A stretch of DNA of 64,000 nt, from the NCBI GenBank assembly GCA_025200525.1, contig CM045761.1, positions 82,613,551 through 82,677,550 on the forward strand, written 5' to 3'. The position numbers and the translations under genes are program-made. The DNA is from Camellia lanceoleosa. Lineage: Eukaryota > Streptophyta > Magnoliopsida > Ericales > Theaceae. Shown in pieces: positions 10,081 to 20,187 of the stretch. A model generated the notes under the pieces. The model did no database searches. It was not told the DNA's origin and worked only from the letters and a program-made list of their open reading frames with translations. Each line of letters starts with the position of its first letter. The first letter of the stretch is position 1.

Positions 10081-13000
10081 ATGGCCGGTCATTTTCCTCA
10101 AGGTGGAGGTCCTCCAGGCGCCGGAGATGATCCAGATATTATGGCTCTGCTTCCGAGGGTTTGACCATTTATTCCTGAGAGATACGACCCTCCGACACAT
10201 GTCCTCCCTCAGGCAGTTTTCTATCATTTCATTGATTTCGACGATCGAGCACCGGTGGATCTTTTATTGCGGGAGCCGGAGTCCCACCTCTCCCATCAGG
10301 CGCAGGAGGTATGTACTTTACTTTTTACATTTCCTGCCTTATATTCTGCATCTTTTGTGTATTTCATGCCATGTATGCTTTTCTGCTCGTTCTGAACACT
10401 TGGTTTAAAACACAGTACTCTGTTTGCATCTTGAACGCACAGCTCAATCACTTGAATTTCTGAACACGCAGCCCATAAATTGATTGTGAACACACAGCAC
10501 GCACTTGGTAGAAGGTTGAACACGCAGCCCGAACTCTAACTTTCTGAACACACAGCCCAAATTGAAGGTGAACACGCAGCACACACTTGGTAGAAGGTTG
10601 AATACGTAGCCCAAACTCTGACTTACTGAACACACAGCCCAAATTGAAGGTGAACACGCAGCACACACTTGGTAGAAGGTTGAACACACAGCCCAAACTC
10701 TGACTTACTGAACATACAGCCCAAATTGAAGGTGAACACGCAGCACACACTTGGTAGAAGGTTGAACACACAGCCCAAACTCTGACTTTTTGAACACACA
10801 GCCCAATCACTTTACTTTGAACACGCAGCTCACACATTCTAATTTCTGAACACGCAGCTCATTCATTTCATTTGCACATGGCTCATTCATTTCATTTGCA
10901 CACAGCTTATTCATTTCATTCTGAAATTGAATACATGTATTCATTCTGCATACAGGTGACTTCCCGTGTTACACGAGGATATGGCTCCATCGTGGCGAGA
11001 GAGTGGTATGCAAAACTCCCGGAGGCTATCCGTGATTGGGTTGACTTGGCAGGGTTCGGGCCCTTCTGCACCGGGATATCTCGCTATCCTGCCAGTAAGA
11101 CGTTGATGGGGGCCCTGGTAGACAGATGGTGGGACACCACCAACTCTTTCCATTTCTTTGCTACTGGGGACATGACTATGACCCCGTTTGACTTTAATAT
11201 ACTCACAGGCCTTGACATAGGAGGCTGGGCTATCCCTTATGACGAGGACATAGGCGAGTGGGAGGCCCCATGGATTTATCTATTGGGAGTTCGCCCACCA
11301 GTCGACCGATCTTCAGGTCGGGTTCGATACACCTGGTTTTCCACTTAGTTCAGGCAGACTGAGCCCGGGACTCCCGAGGAGATAGCACAGTATGCCCGCG
11401 GGTTTTTGATGTTCCTCTTCGGGACCACTCTGTTTTCTGATAGGGCGAACACTGTCGGACTCTATCTGCTGAGCGCTCTGGTGGACCTATCACAGGTCAG
11501 CCGATATGACTGGGGTGGCGCCGGCTTGGCTACCCTCTATTGTTACATGAGCGCGACCTCCCGCGGACGAGGGAATATAGTTGGCGGCTATTGGAGAGCC
11601 TGGGAGGTACTTTCTGCCCTCTTGGTTTACATTTCTGCTTTTCATTATCTGTACACTGCTCACACGGTACACTTTACATTCTGCACTTTGCGCTTTGCTC
11701 TCAGCATTTTATATTTACATTCTGCACTCAGCATTCTGTATTCTGATGGTTATTGCACTGTTTCCCACAGCTATGGGTTTTTGCGTACTTCCCGACGCTA
11801 GCCCCGGAGCTTGAGGTGGAGGTGCCCCTCATGACCCCTTACTCACTTGTATTCGAGGGCCAGTACCGGTCGAGACCTCGGGAGTCTCTCCTCTACTTAC
11901 GACAGTATTTTGACACGGTGCGGGCGACCGAGGTACTTTAGAACTCTCAATTCTTCATGTTTTCATCTTTGATTTGTCTTGAACATTCCTGATATCTGAT
12001 CGGCTTATGTATTGGTCATCCACAGATCACGTGGCAGCCCTGGGCGCCTTTAGGTAGAGGTATGCGATTTCAGTTTGCTAGAGCATGGGGCGCCTCTCGG
12101 TATAGGATCCTATTCGATGGGCCAGTTGGGAGGGCCTGGTTCTTGGAGGACCGCTTCCTTCGCCAGATGTGGGGCTACCCTACTCAGGACATCCCCTCAG
12201 CACCTCTAGACGATATGCGGACCGCTGATAGGCTCCCTCCCCAGGAGGCCATTACCGCCATGCTGGGTACCGATGCATTACTACATTTGGAGCAGGGGGA
12301 GTACGCAACCTACCGTCACACATACTTGATGCCTCCATTAACAGGTGTCCGTACTCCCACGATAAGGTCCACTGGCATGCCATCTTCGAGTCGCACCCGA
12401 GCCAGAGACATTCCTTCGACCAGTAGGGCTAGCACATCTAGAGGTGGGGCTGGACTGGTCCCCCCGATTCTTCCGACTTATCATCATGCTGGGTGGCCAG
12501 ATATCCCGACCGAGTTGACAGGATGGCGATACGGGACTTCCTACCCAATTCCGATAGAGCCTCCTATGCCTGATCACCGATATGTCAGTGACCCCGACTC
12601 ACCATCAGTATGTTCCACTGTTTTCCATTTATCACACAGATACTTAGGCACCTATTTATTCATTGATGATTTGAGCTTGTATCTGCAGCCACCTAGAGAG
12701 TACATGGAGAGGATGCTCGGATTGGTGGCCTCACTCGAGGGCATGGTCCTGCGGAGAGAGGTGTAGTTGTCCATCATGGGTGTCCAGGTACCCTTTAGTT
12801 TTCTTGCATTTATCATACTTCTGATGACATGCTGATCTTGAACATTTTACTGCATTGATAGGCTGCCTGTGTAGAGCACATCTGACACACACCACATCCA
12901 CGTACTGTATCTGCATGCACATATTTCATGTAGTTTTCTTATATCTGCATCTGATATACATATTTGAGCTGATGTATTCAAATTGCACTCTTTATTTTCA

Positions 13001-13344
13001 GATGCCTCCGGTATATGCTCAGCCACAGGCCAGGCCATCTGGGCCTTCCCGCGGAGCTAGACCATCTAGGCCTTCTCGAGGAGCTGGGAGAGGGGAGTCG
13101 TCTCACAGACGAGGCGGGCGCAGGGCTAGAGGAGGAGTCCAGCGAGGAGGAGGAGTTTGCGCATCCTCAGTCAGAGACATTTGCAGGCAGAGAGGAGGAC
13201 TCTGAGTTTGGTTCTGAGGGTGGAGGTGATGCCAAGGAGGGTTCCGAGGATGGCAGCTCTGATTCTGATGATGGTGCTGGTGGAGATGGTGCAGGGACTT
13301 CTCAGCCGAAGAGGACGAAGAGGGCCTCTTATTCTTGCACATGA
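10081..13344 (+). pseudogene. Inner element antisense gene 1: plant mobile domain (PMD, MAIN/MAIL1-like) protein, six exons
   Basis: Exons 10081-10308, 10956-11606, 11771-11932, 12026-12607, 12689-12787 and 13002-13344 are joined by five GT-AG introns, every one phase 0. The product starts MAGHFPQGGG. Exon 2 carries the PMD core: GFGPFCTGISRYPASKTLMGALVDRWW, then FHFFATGDMTMTPFDFNILTG, then YARGFLMFLFGTTLF and YLLSALVDLS; exon 3 has LWVFAYFPTLAPEL. The last exon encodes an RG-rich and then acidic Ser/Glu tail ending near a basic KRTKRAS, a possible nuclear signal. Host PMD proteins (MAIN, MAIL1) act in the nucleus in transposon silencing; transposon-borne PMDs are known, function unclear. Breaks: TGA at 10162, TAG at 11346 (outer copy has CAG), TAG at 12764, and a frame change in exon 6 near 13120. 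It lies opposite to gag-pol. The outer copy at 36823-42026 has the same exon order. Confidence 0.8.
10440..10860. repeat. 82-bp tandem array in intron 1 of inner PMD gene
   Basis: The word CTTGGTAGAAGGTTGAA recurs at 10504, 10586, 10668 and 10750, exactly 82 bp apart, between copies of GAACACGCAGCACACA and GAACACACAGCCC. About four units are present, with shorter 11-20-bp sub-repeats at the edges. The minus-strand open frames here (Cys/Val-rich) are a by-product of the repeat. The matching intron of the outer copy (41595-41699) is short and lacks it. Confidence 0.9.
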
Positions 13345-13949
13345 GCACCGATGTAGATGTTCCTGCTTTATTTGCCTTTTTTACTAGTAGTTGTAGCACA
13401 TTGTACATTATTAGGCAGTTTTATTTTCTGCAAAACTTGTACCCTTGTTGTAAAATGTTGTAACAAAGGAAGCATGATGGAATGAAACAGCTTTTGAAGA
13501 AGTGTTGTATTTTATATTCTTAACATCGTATCGCATCATTTTGCACCAAAATGAGATTGAATGGAAATGTGCATTGTGTATTTGCCAAGTCAGGTAGTGA
13601 ACCGACGCAACAAACTAAACAACCTAACTTACTAAGAAACAACAAAACCTTAGTAAGTTACAACTCGATAAGCAAAACACAACAAAGTTGACAACTCGAT
13701 AAGCAAGACACAACAAAGTTGCTTAAACAAAGAGTAACAACTCAATGCACAAAACTCGATAAGCAAAACAATAACTCGATAAGCAAGACTTAACAACTAC
13801 TCGATAAACAAAGTGCATTTCAGACAATTGTAGTGGTGGAACGCATCCGAAATTGAGGAAAACTCGCACCTTCAACACTCCCAACGCATGGAAATGCTAG
13901 GAACTTCTTTCTAGAGGCTAGAACAAGACCAAAGCCCCACTTTGTAGCA
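13345..13949. other. Intergenic region between the two inner antisense genes
   Basis: No gene is seen. The start looks like a 3' UTR (T-rich, with TTGTAAAATGTTGTAACAAAGG). 13660-13810 holds five or six imperfect copies of AACTCGATAAGCAA(A/G)AC spaced irregularly. The end runs into the next promoter. Confidence 0.55.
13655..13812. repeat. Short dispersed repeat AACTCGATAAGCAARAC
   Basis: Five to six copies lie within about 150 bp, some preceded by ACAACAAAGTTG. Role unknown. Confidence 0.6.
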
Positions 13950-14050
13950 TAGCCGACCACCTTTGGGAGCTGGCCGACCAGCTTTTTCATTTGGAGACCA
14001 AGGGGGTGGTCGGCTTACCAGAAAAGGTGGTCGGCTGACCACCTAGCTCA
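13950..14050 (+). promoter_or_regulatory. GC-rich inverted-repeat block upstream of inner antisense gene 2
   Basis: AGCCGACCACC (13951) and TGGCCGACCAGC (13971) precede the 50-bp block 14001-14050, which has GGTGGTCGGC, a 16-bp spacer, GGTCGGCTGACCACC. That block is almost the same as 9691-9740 in front of antisense gene 1. A G-box (CACGTG, 14070-14075) and a TATA-like CTTTAAAAG (about 14098) follow. Confidence 0.6.
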
Positions 14051-14151
14051 GCAACCATCAATTTTTCGACACGTGTCCCTCGAACAGTGCCTTATCCTCT
14101 TTAAAAGTCCTAGCTCCATGGCTCATTCATTTCACCTCAGTTTTGCACCAA

Positions 14152-15458
14152 AATGGAGGCGTTTCTCGTCGAAAATCTCGCAGCTTAGATTGCTACTTTA
14201 GACAGCTTGGAAAAGTTGAACTTCCGGGGCTTCGGCTTAATGCACTATTCACGTTGAGCCATACTCCGCTGCACCTTCCTTTCCTCCATGCCGCGGCGAG
14301 GTTTTGGAACCCGGTAACACATGTTTTCAGCTTCGGCGGGCAAGAGATGTGTCCGACCTTCGAAGATTTTCAAGTTTTGATGGAATCTGAACGCTATGAA
14401 GAGATTTTGCCTCAGTTCCGCTTTGGCCACGCCCAAGCTTTAGAGCGGATGTGTGGACTCACCATGCATGATGCTCGGTCTCTGATTTGTAACGGGGAAC
14501 TGGACATCCTCGGCTTGATTCATCGTTTTTCTGATGCCGGTGACCGCGGCGACCATCACTGGCAAGGTTTTCGGCAACACGCCCTTTGCTTGTACATGCT
14601 ATCTCACTTTTTGCTTGCCCCAGGCTTTAGTGGACCTAGCATTCGTCTGATTAAAGTTGCTCAAGGCTTGAAGGAAGGAAAGAGCTGCATTGCCATGACA
14701 TTGGCCGAGACACTAATGGGCTTGGATGCTTTCTATCGCCAGGAGACAACCAGATTTGCAGGGAGTCCACTACTGCTGCAGGTAATGTTTCCCAGCCAAT
14801 CTCACATATGTATTGCTCATATCACTCGGCCCTCTGGCTCGGTTTTTCTCACAAAACCCTTTTCTTACTTTTCTCTCATCGTACATCTCTCTATTCTTTA
14901 TTCTCTCATTTTTCATTCCTCTCCAGGTATGGTTGATGGATAAATTGCAGGTTGTGGACTCTTGCCCAGCCTACTCAGCCCGCGGCTACTTTTTCCGACA
15001 ACGTCTAGTCGATGCCCTTGATGAGGGATGGTAGTTCGACTGGATGTGCAATTTTTCCGCAGATCGCAATGCTTGGCGCTGTCCTTGGCTCAATCTCCCG
15101 GCGATGAGCTATAGCATGTCCCGGTAGACCGGGATCCAGTTGATTAGCTTGACCCACTGTGTGTTTTACTTTCCGTTCTGGTTCCAACGCCAGTTCGGTC
15201 ATGATCAGACTTGCCCGCCAGAGGGGATAGAGTATCTTGCCGCATTTCCGGTCCAAGGTGCACAGCTTGCCCGGTATGCCACAGCTTGCCCGGTATGCCA
15301 CAGCATGGAGGACTAGAGAGCTTCTGGCCCCCGCTCCAATTTTCTGTTGTACTTTGTCTGATGAGTGCTTAGATTGGCTCAATGAAGAGGCACAGATTGG
15401 GTCCAGCTTGGCATCAGAGGCTTCGACTAGCTTTGGGAGGGGGCGTAGGGACACCTGA
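14152..15458 (+). pseudogene. Inner element antisense gene 2: DUF7745-like / PMD-superfamily protein
   Basis: The likely start is ATG 14152 (MEAFLVENLA). A TAG at 14185 (Trp in the outer copy) and a one-base loss near 14238 shift to the frame that stays open to 14781. Core motifs are FLHAAARFWNPVTHVFSFGG, then MCPTFEDFQVLM, then GLTMHDARSL, then AMTLAETLMGLD, resembling plant DUF7745 proteins often linked to retrotransposons; the assignment is from memory of the pattern and moderate. One phase-0 GT-AG intron (14782-14926) precedes WLMDKLQVVDSCP. Further breaks are TAG 15032 (Trp in the outer copy), TAG near 15125 and a 19-bp tandem duplication (15261-15298) that shifts frame. It ends at 15458 at the same place as the outer copy. 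The gene converges on pol; its function is not known. Confidence 0.65.
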
Positions 15459-16165
15459 CTTATCTATGCCCCGGATTTATTGCTTTATTAGTATTTTCAA
15501 GTTTTTTTTTATGATTGTAATAAAAAGCAACTTCAATTTGTATGCAAGAGCAGGAGAACTCTGTATTGAAATCAATGAAATTGAAGGTTGTGGGTACTGA
15601 AAATTTTCCGCTTTGGTCCAAAAATGGTCTAAGTTGTAAAAAGATTAATTTTGAACAGAGTCAACTTTTATTAAAACTTTTCAAAACTATTTTCGATAAG
15701 GGTCAGAACTGGACACGCTTGAGATCTGTCATTGAGATGCACAACCCCTGATCCTAGCAACTGGAAAGTTGCCTCTAGTCTGACTAGTACCGCGGCACCG
15801 TGCAGCAACGGAAAGTTGCCCCTAGTCTGAAAAACACTGCACCGGAGATCATAACCAAACTCTTGAATGCTGAATAGACAAAGATGGCCGAGATGATCAA
15901 ATGGACAAAGTTGATCGGTGAAAAGTTTATGGCTGAACTTCAAGATGAAGTTGCCTACGTATCCCAAAGATGGGAATCAAGCCTCACGTAGTTCAGGGTT
16001 GGGTTCACTCGAGTATTTTCACTCTCCTTTTACGCTCTAACTTTTTCCAAGGCCGCCCTTTATGGGTTTTTAACCTTGCGAGCTCAGTTTTTATAATTTC
16101 AAAAAAATTTTGTGCTCTGAGTTTTGCCTAGGTCACCCTTTCGGGTTTTCGGCCTAGCGAACCTC
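15459..16165. other. Convergent intergenic spacer between antisense gene 2 and pol (inner)
   Basis: No gene. Much of the 700 bp (for example 15600-15990) is the reverse complement of outer-element sequence at about 34420-34860, so it is a conserved Tat 3' spacer where the pol transcript (minus) and the antisense gene transcript (plus) meet. Poly-A/T-rich words near 15500-15540 may hold polyadenylation signals. Confidence 0.6.
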
Positions 16166-18292
16166 TCAAAGGTAATATTTCTTCAACTTGTCCATATTGA
16201 TTGGCTGTGAGAACTCTAGGCCATCTAGATCCATCAGAACCACAGCTCCACCTGACCAGATAGACTTAATGATGTAGGGACTAGTCCAATTGGGTCTGAA
16301 CTTGCCCCTTGGGTCGTGGATGGGAGCTCGGTTGTCCTTGAGCACCAAATCTCCTTCCTTTAGATTCTTGGACTTAACTTTCTTGTTGAATGCCTGGGCA
16401 ATTCTGCGCTGATAACCTTGAACATGGTACAGTGCTTTCAATCTTCTCTCATCAAAGAGCATGAGTTCCTTAAACCTGCTCTGTTGCCAATTTGCTTCGG
16501 CTGTTTGACACTCGGCCAATACTCGCAAAGACGGAACCTCAATTTTAATAGGTAGAACGGCCTCCATTCCATAAACCAATGAATACGGAGTCCCCCCAGT
16601 AGAAGTTCTGATTGAAGTCCGGTAGCCCCACAGAACAAACGGCAGCTTATCTGGCCAATCCCGGTAGGTCTCCACCATCTTCTGCAGTATGTGTTTGATG
16701 TTCTTGTTGGCGGCCTCAACTGCTCCATTGGTCTGCGGCCGATAGGTAGATGACTTATGGAAAGCCACATTGTATTTTTTCAACAAATCAATCACTTCCT
16801 TCTTGAAGTGGGAACCGTTATCTGAAATAATCTCGTTTGGGACTCCGTAGCGACAGATGATGTTGTTTCTGATAAAATTTGCAACGTGCGAAGCCTTCAA
16901 CACCGCATAAGATTGGGCCTCGACCCACTTCGTGAAATAATCTATCGCGACCAGGATGAACTCATGTCCATTTGACCCCTTTGGAGTGACAGCCCCGATC
17001 ACATCAATTCCCCAGACTGAAAATGGCCATGGCGAAGTCATATTGTATAGCTTCGACGGCAGAATGTTCATGCGATTTGGATGAATTTGACATTTGTGGC
17101 ATCGCCGAACAAAACCGATACAATCCTCCTCCATGGTGGACCAGTAGTAACCCTGTCTGAGGATATTCCGTGCTAGCATTACTCCGTTCATATGCGCACT
17201 GCATTCCCCTCCATGGATGGCCTCTATTAAGCGCTTCGATTCTTCGGCATCTACACACAGCTTATGTATTCCCAGATGACCTCTCTTATACAGCTTACCC
17301 CCACAGATGATGAATTGAACGGCCATTCTTCTGATTGCTCTTTTATCCTTGGCATTTACCCCTGATGGATATGCTTCCTTCACCAAGAAATTCCAAATAT
17401 CGTAATACCAGGGGTTTTCGTCTTGAACCTCATCTATAGCAGCAATCGTCTCGTAGGCTGGCGCAAATTTCTGGTCAATGATGACTGGACACATCCGGAC
17501 TCCGAATGGGATGTCTATTATGGAAGATAGAGTTGCTAAAGGATCTGCGAACCTGTTGTTCTCTCTTAGTAGATGAGCAAAGTTTAGCTTCTCAAACCGA
17601 GAAATTAACAAATCCAAGGTCCGGTGATACATCATCATTTTTTCTTCTTTGACTTTCCAATCTCCTTTTGCTTGAGATACAACAAGGTTCGAGTCCCCGA
17701 TGACGTCCAACCGTCTTGCCCCTAATTCCAGGGCTGCTTCTAGACCGGCAATGCATGCCTCATATTCTGCTTCGTTGTTCGAGACTTTGAACCGGAGTTT
17801 ATAGGCTAGAGGGATACGGGACTTGTCAGGTACTACCAGCAACACTCCTATCCCATACCCGTACTGGTTTGACGCTCCGTCAAAGTACATCGTCCAAAAT
17901 TCGTCGTCGATATGCAAAGTGGCCTCATCTGGGAATAAGTACTCAACTGCTTCACCCCCTTCCACTGGATGATCGGCTAAGAATTCTGCTACTGCTCTTC
18001 CCTTGATTGACTTGCACATTACATATTTCAGGTCTAATTCAGAGAGCAACAGCAACCAACGAGCTAGCATACCCGTAAGTGCTGGTTTCTCGAAAAGATA
18101 TTTGATGGGATCGAGTCGTGAAACCAACATTACGGAGTGAGCTAACAGGTAGTGCCGCAGCTTCCTGGTAGCCCATACCAAAGCTAAGCAAGCCTTCTCC
18201 AACGGTGTATAGCGAGTCTCATACTCTAGCATCTTCTTGCTCAGATAGTAGATGGCTCTTTCCACTTTGTCTTCAGATTCTTGCGCGAGCAT
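16166..18292 (-). CDS. Inner element pol, C-terminal part: RNase H, archaeal-type RNase H, integrase
   Basis: An open frame of about 708 codons. From its N-terminus it has the end of the Ty3 RNase H (YYLSKKMLEYETRYTPLEKACLALVWATRK). The second, archaeal-type RNase H follows, with acidic residues in MYFDGASN, NNEAEYEA, GDSNLVV and RFADPLA. Then comes integrase: HHCC region ending CHKCQ, catalytic Asp in WGIDVIG, Asp in ISDNGSHF and Glu in NGAVEAANK, and a C-terminal tail with RPNWTSPYIIK ending KKYYL. RNase H removes template RNA; integrase inserts the DNA copy. All DDE residues are present, so this is the best preserved coding block in the window. It is separated from RT by a one-base deletion near 18283 (the outer copy reads through in frame), so pol as a whole is broken. 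Confidence 0.95.
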   Translation of the reverse strand: MLAQESEDKVERAIYYLSKKMLEYETRYTPLEKACLALVWATRKLRHYLLAHSVMLVSRLDPIKYLFEKPALTGMLARWLLLLSELDLKYVMCKSIKGRAVAEFLADHPVEGGEAVEYLFPDEATLHIDDEFWTMYFDGASNQYGYGIGVLLVVPDKSRIPLAYKLRFKVSNNEAEYEACIAGLEAALELGARRLDVIGDSNLVVSQAKGDWKVKEEKMMMYHRTLDLLISRFEKLNFAHLLRENNRFADPLATLSSIIDIPFGVRMCPVIIDQKFAPAYETIAAIDEVQDENPWYYDIWNFLVKEAYPSGVNAKDKRAIRRMAVQFIICGGKLYKRGHLGIHKLCVDAEESKRLIEAIHGGECSAHMNGVMLARNILRQGYYWSTMEEDCIGFVRRCHKCQIHPNRMNILPSKLYNMTSPWPFSVWGIDVIGAVTPKGSNGHEFILVAIDYFTKWVEAQSYAVLKASHVANFIRNNIICRYGVPNEIISDNGSHFKKEVIDLLKKYNVAFHKSSTYRPQTNGAVEAANKNIKHILQKMVETYRDWPDKLPFVLWGYRTSIRTSTGGTPYSLVYGMEAVLPIKIEVPSLRVLAECQTAEANWQQSRFKELMLFDERRLKALYHVQGYQRRIAQAFNKKVKSKNLKEGDLVLKDNRAPIHDPRGKFRPNWTSPYIIKSIWSGGAVVLMDLDGLEFSQPINMDKLKKYYL

Positions 18293-19254
18293 GCAGCCAT
18301 TGTAGTCTCAGTTACTGAAAGATACAATATCAACGGTCTCCCTAGCTCTGGAGGTGACAACACGGGTGAGTTTTGTAAATATTCCTTGATCTGTTCAAAA
18401 GCAGCTTGGCATCGGCCGTCCCATTGGAATTTCTTTCCTTTCTTCAGGAGACCAAAAAGTGGTTCACAAGTCAAGGTTAATTTTGAGATAAACCGTCTTA
18501 TGAATTGCACTTTACCCAGAAAGCCTCGCACCTCCTTTTCAGTCCTTGGTGGTGGCATTTCTAAGATGGCCTTGATTTTGGAAGGGTTGACTTCGATACC
18601 TCTCTGTGTAATCAGAAACCCCAGCATTTTTCCCGCTGTAACACCGAACGTACACTTCTGAGGATTCAGCCGCAACCGAAATTCTCTGATCCTTTGGAAG
18701 AACTTTTGCAAGGCAGTGTAGTGGCCCTCTCTTTCTTTGGACTTGACAATCATGTCGTCCACGTACACTTCAACCTCTTTATGGATCATGTCATGCAATA
18801 TTATGGTCGCGGCCCGTTGATAAGTAGCTCCAGCATTCTTCAATCCAAACGACATTACTCTGTAGCAGTGTGTCCCCCACATGGTGGTGAATGCAGTCTT
18901 TTCCCGGTCTTCAGGTGCCATCACTATCTGATTGTACCCTGAGAAGCCATCCATGAATGAAAGCAAAGCATGCCCCGCTATGAAGTCCACCAACTCATCG
19001 ATGTGCGGCAAGGGAAAGTCGTCCTTCGGACTGGCTCTATCCAGATCCCTGAAATCCACGCATACCCGGATCCTACCATCCTTCTTCGGCACTGGAACAA
19101 TGTTGGCCAACCAAGTCGGGTATTCGGATACCAACAAAAATCCTGTATCAATTTGCTTGGTGACCTCTTCTTTGATCTTGAGAGCCCAGTCCGGGCGGAT
19201 CCTCCTGAGTTTCTGTTTGACGGGTCGGGCCTCGGGGTCAAGAGGGATCCGGTG
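18241..19254 (-). pseudogene. Inner element pol: reverse transcriptase and start of RNase H
   Basis: This runs from just after a TAG (19255-19257, Gln codon in the outer copy) through RPVKQKLRRIRPDWALKIKEE, ANIVPVPKKDGRIRVCVDFRD, LLSFMDGFSGYNQIVMAPED, the catalytic VYVDDMIV (about 18750-18775), the thumb and EVRGFLGKVQF. It continues to QWDGRCQAAFEQIKEYL and LYLSVTETTM, where the frame is lost by a one-base deletion before the RNase H/integrase frame. The catalytic Asp pair is intact. The site corresponding to FQWD-GRCQ is exactly where this element inserted into the outer copy. Apart from the flanking TAG and the single indel, RT is whole. Confidence 0.9.
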
Positions 19255-20187
19255 CTATACAATCTCAAGATCGATCCCAGGCATGTCTTCGTAGGACCAC
19301 GCGAAAACATCTTTGAAATCTTTTAATAAAGCGACTAAGCACTTGCGTTCCTCCGAAGACAACGTGGACCCGATCTGGACCAGCCGCGTATTCTCCTCAG
19401 TACCAATATTCACAGTAGTGATTTCATCCATTAAGGGTTTAACAAATCTCTTCTGTTCTTGTTCAATTAAGCGTTGCAAAACCGGAGGAATTTCTTCCTC
19501 GTCGTTTTCATCAAAATTTTGAAAGTCTGAGTTAATGCAATAAATCAAAGGCACAAAAAAGTACTCAGAAACCACAGCTACTTGATTCTCATTAAGCACA
19601 TCCAAATCGTCTGATTCTTCGGTTACAACAGACTCAAAAGAGAAAGAAAAAAACGACCTGGACAAGACTGTGGCATCTGGGTTATCATCTCCAGGATTAC
19701 CAAACTCAGACTCAGTCGAGATGGAACCTAATTCCGACTCACAAGACTCGGTGGAATTAGATTCTGGCTCACTACATGACTCAGTGCTGCTGGACAAAAA
19801 CCCCTCTTCATACTGCCAAATGAGAGAGGGTGCGATAGATGCATCCAAAATAGTTGCTGGTAGGCCCGCAGCCGTTTCATTCCCGATCACGCATACCGAG
19901 AAGTTATCCCCCAAGCACTTCTGTTCGATCGGAGGATTTGAAAGTAGACATGCCAGCGCTACCCTTATTTCATTTTCAGCGTCCTCAGACTGCACTTTCT
20001 TACTCTGCTCAGCCTCAGCCAATGGGTCTGTCTGCTCTTCGGCAACGTCCTCCCCGAATAACTGTAGATCAAAGAAGATCTCAAAACCTGGTACGCGCTT
20101 CTTCTCTGCGTTCAGCCACGGCTCTGGGAAGCCACAAAATGGAAATTTCGCCCCCTCCCGGACGAAGCGTCCGTTTAGGGTAACCTA
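19255..20187 (-). pseudogene. Inner element: protease-to-RT acidic linker
   Basis: Open from a TAG at 20185-20187 to a TAG at 19255-19257. It encodes NGRFVREGAKFPFCGFPEPW, a Glu/Ser-rich central part (about 19660-19800) and FKDVFAWSYEDMPGID, the N-terminal RT block. It matches the outer linker, including a stop at the same codon (HRPI-stop). The linker has no known catalytic role and may be a cleavage spacer. The TAG at 19255 lies where the outer copy encodes Gln. Confidence 0.75.

Noticed and set aside
10296..10837. Minus-strand Cys/Val-rich open frames
   Set aside because: They come from the 82-bp tandem repeat on the other strand of an intron; no start context and no family resemblance.
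14143..14943. Start of inner antisense gene 2 at ATG 14143
   Set aside because: The first residues in that frame are not matched by the outer copy, whose reading fits ATG 14152 followed by a one-base shift near 14238.
18281..19326. Plus-strand open frames opposite the inner RT
   Set aside because: Exact shadows of the conserved minus-strand RT; the motifs are all on the minus strand.
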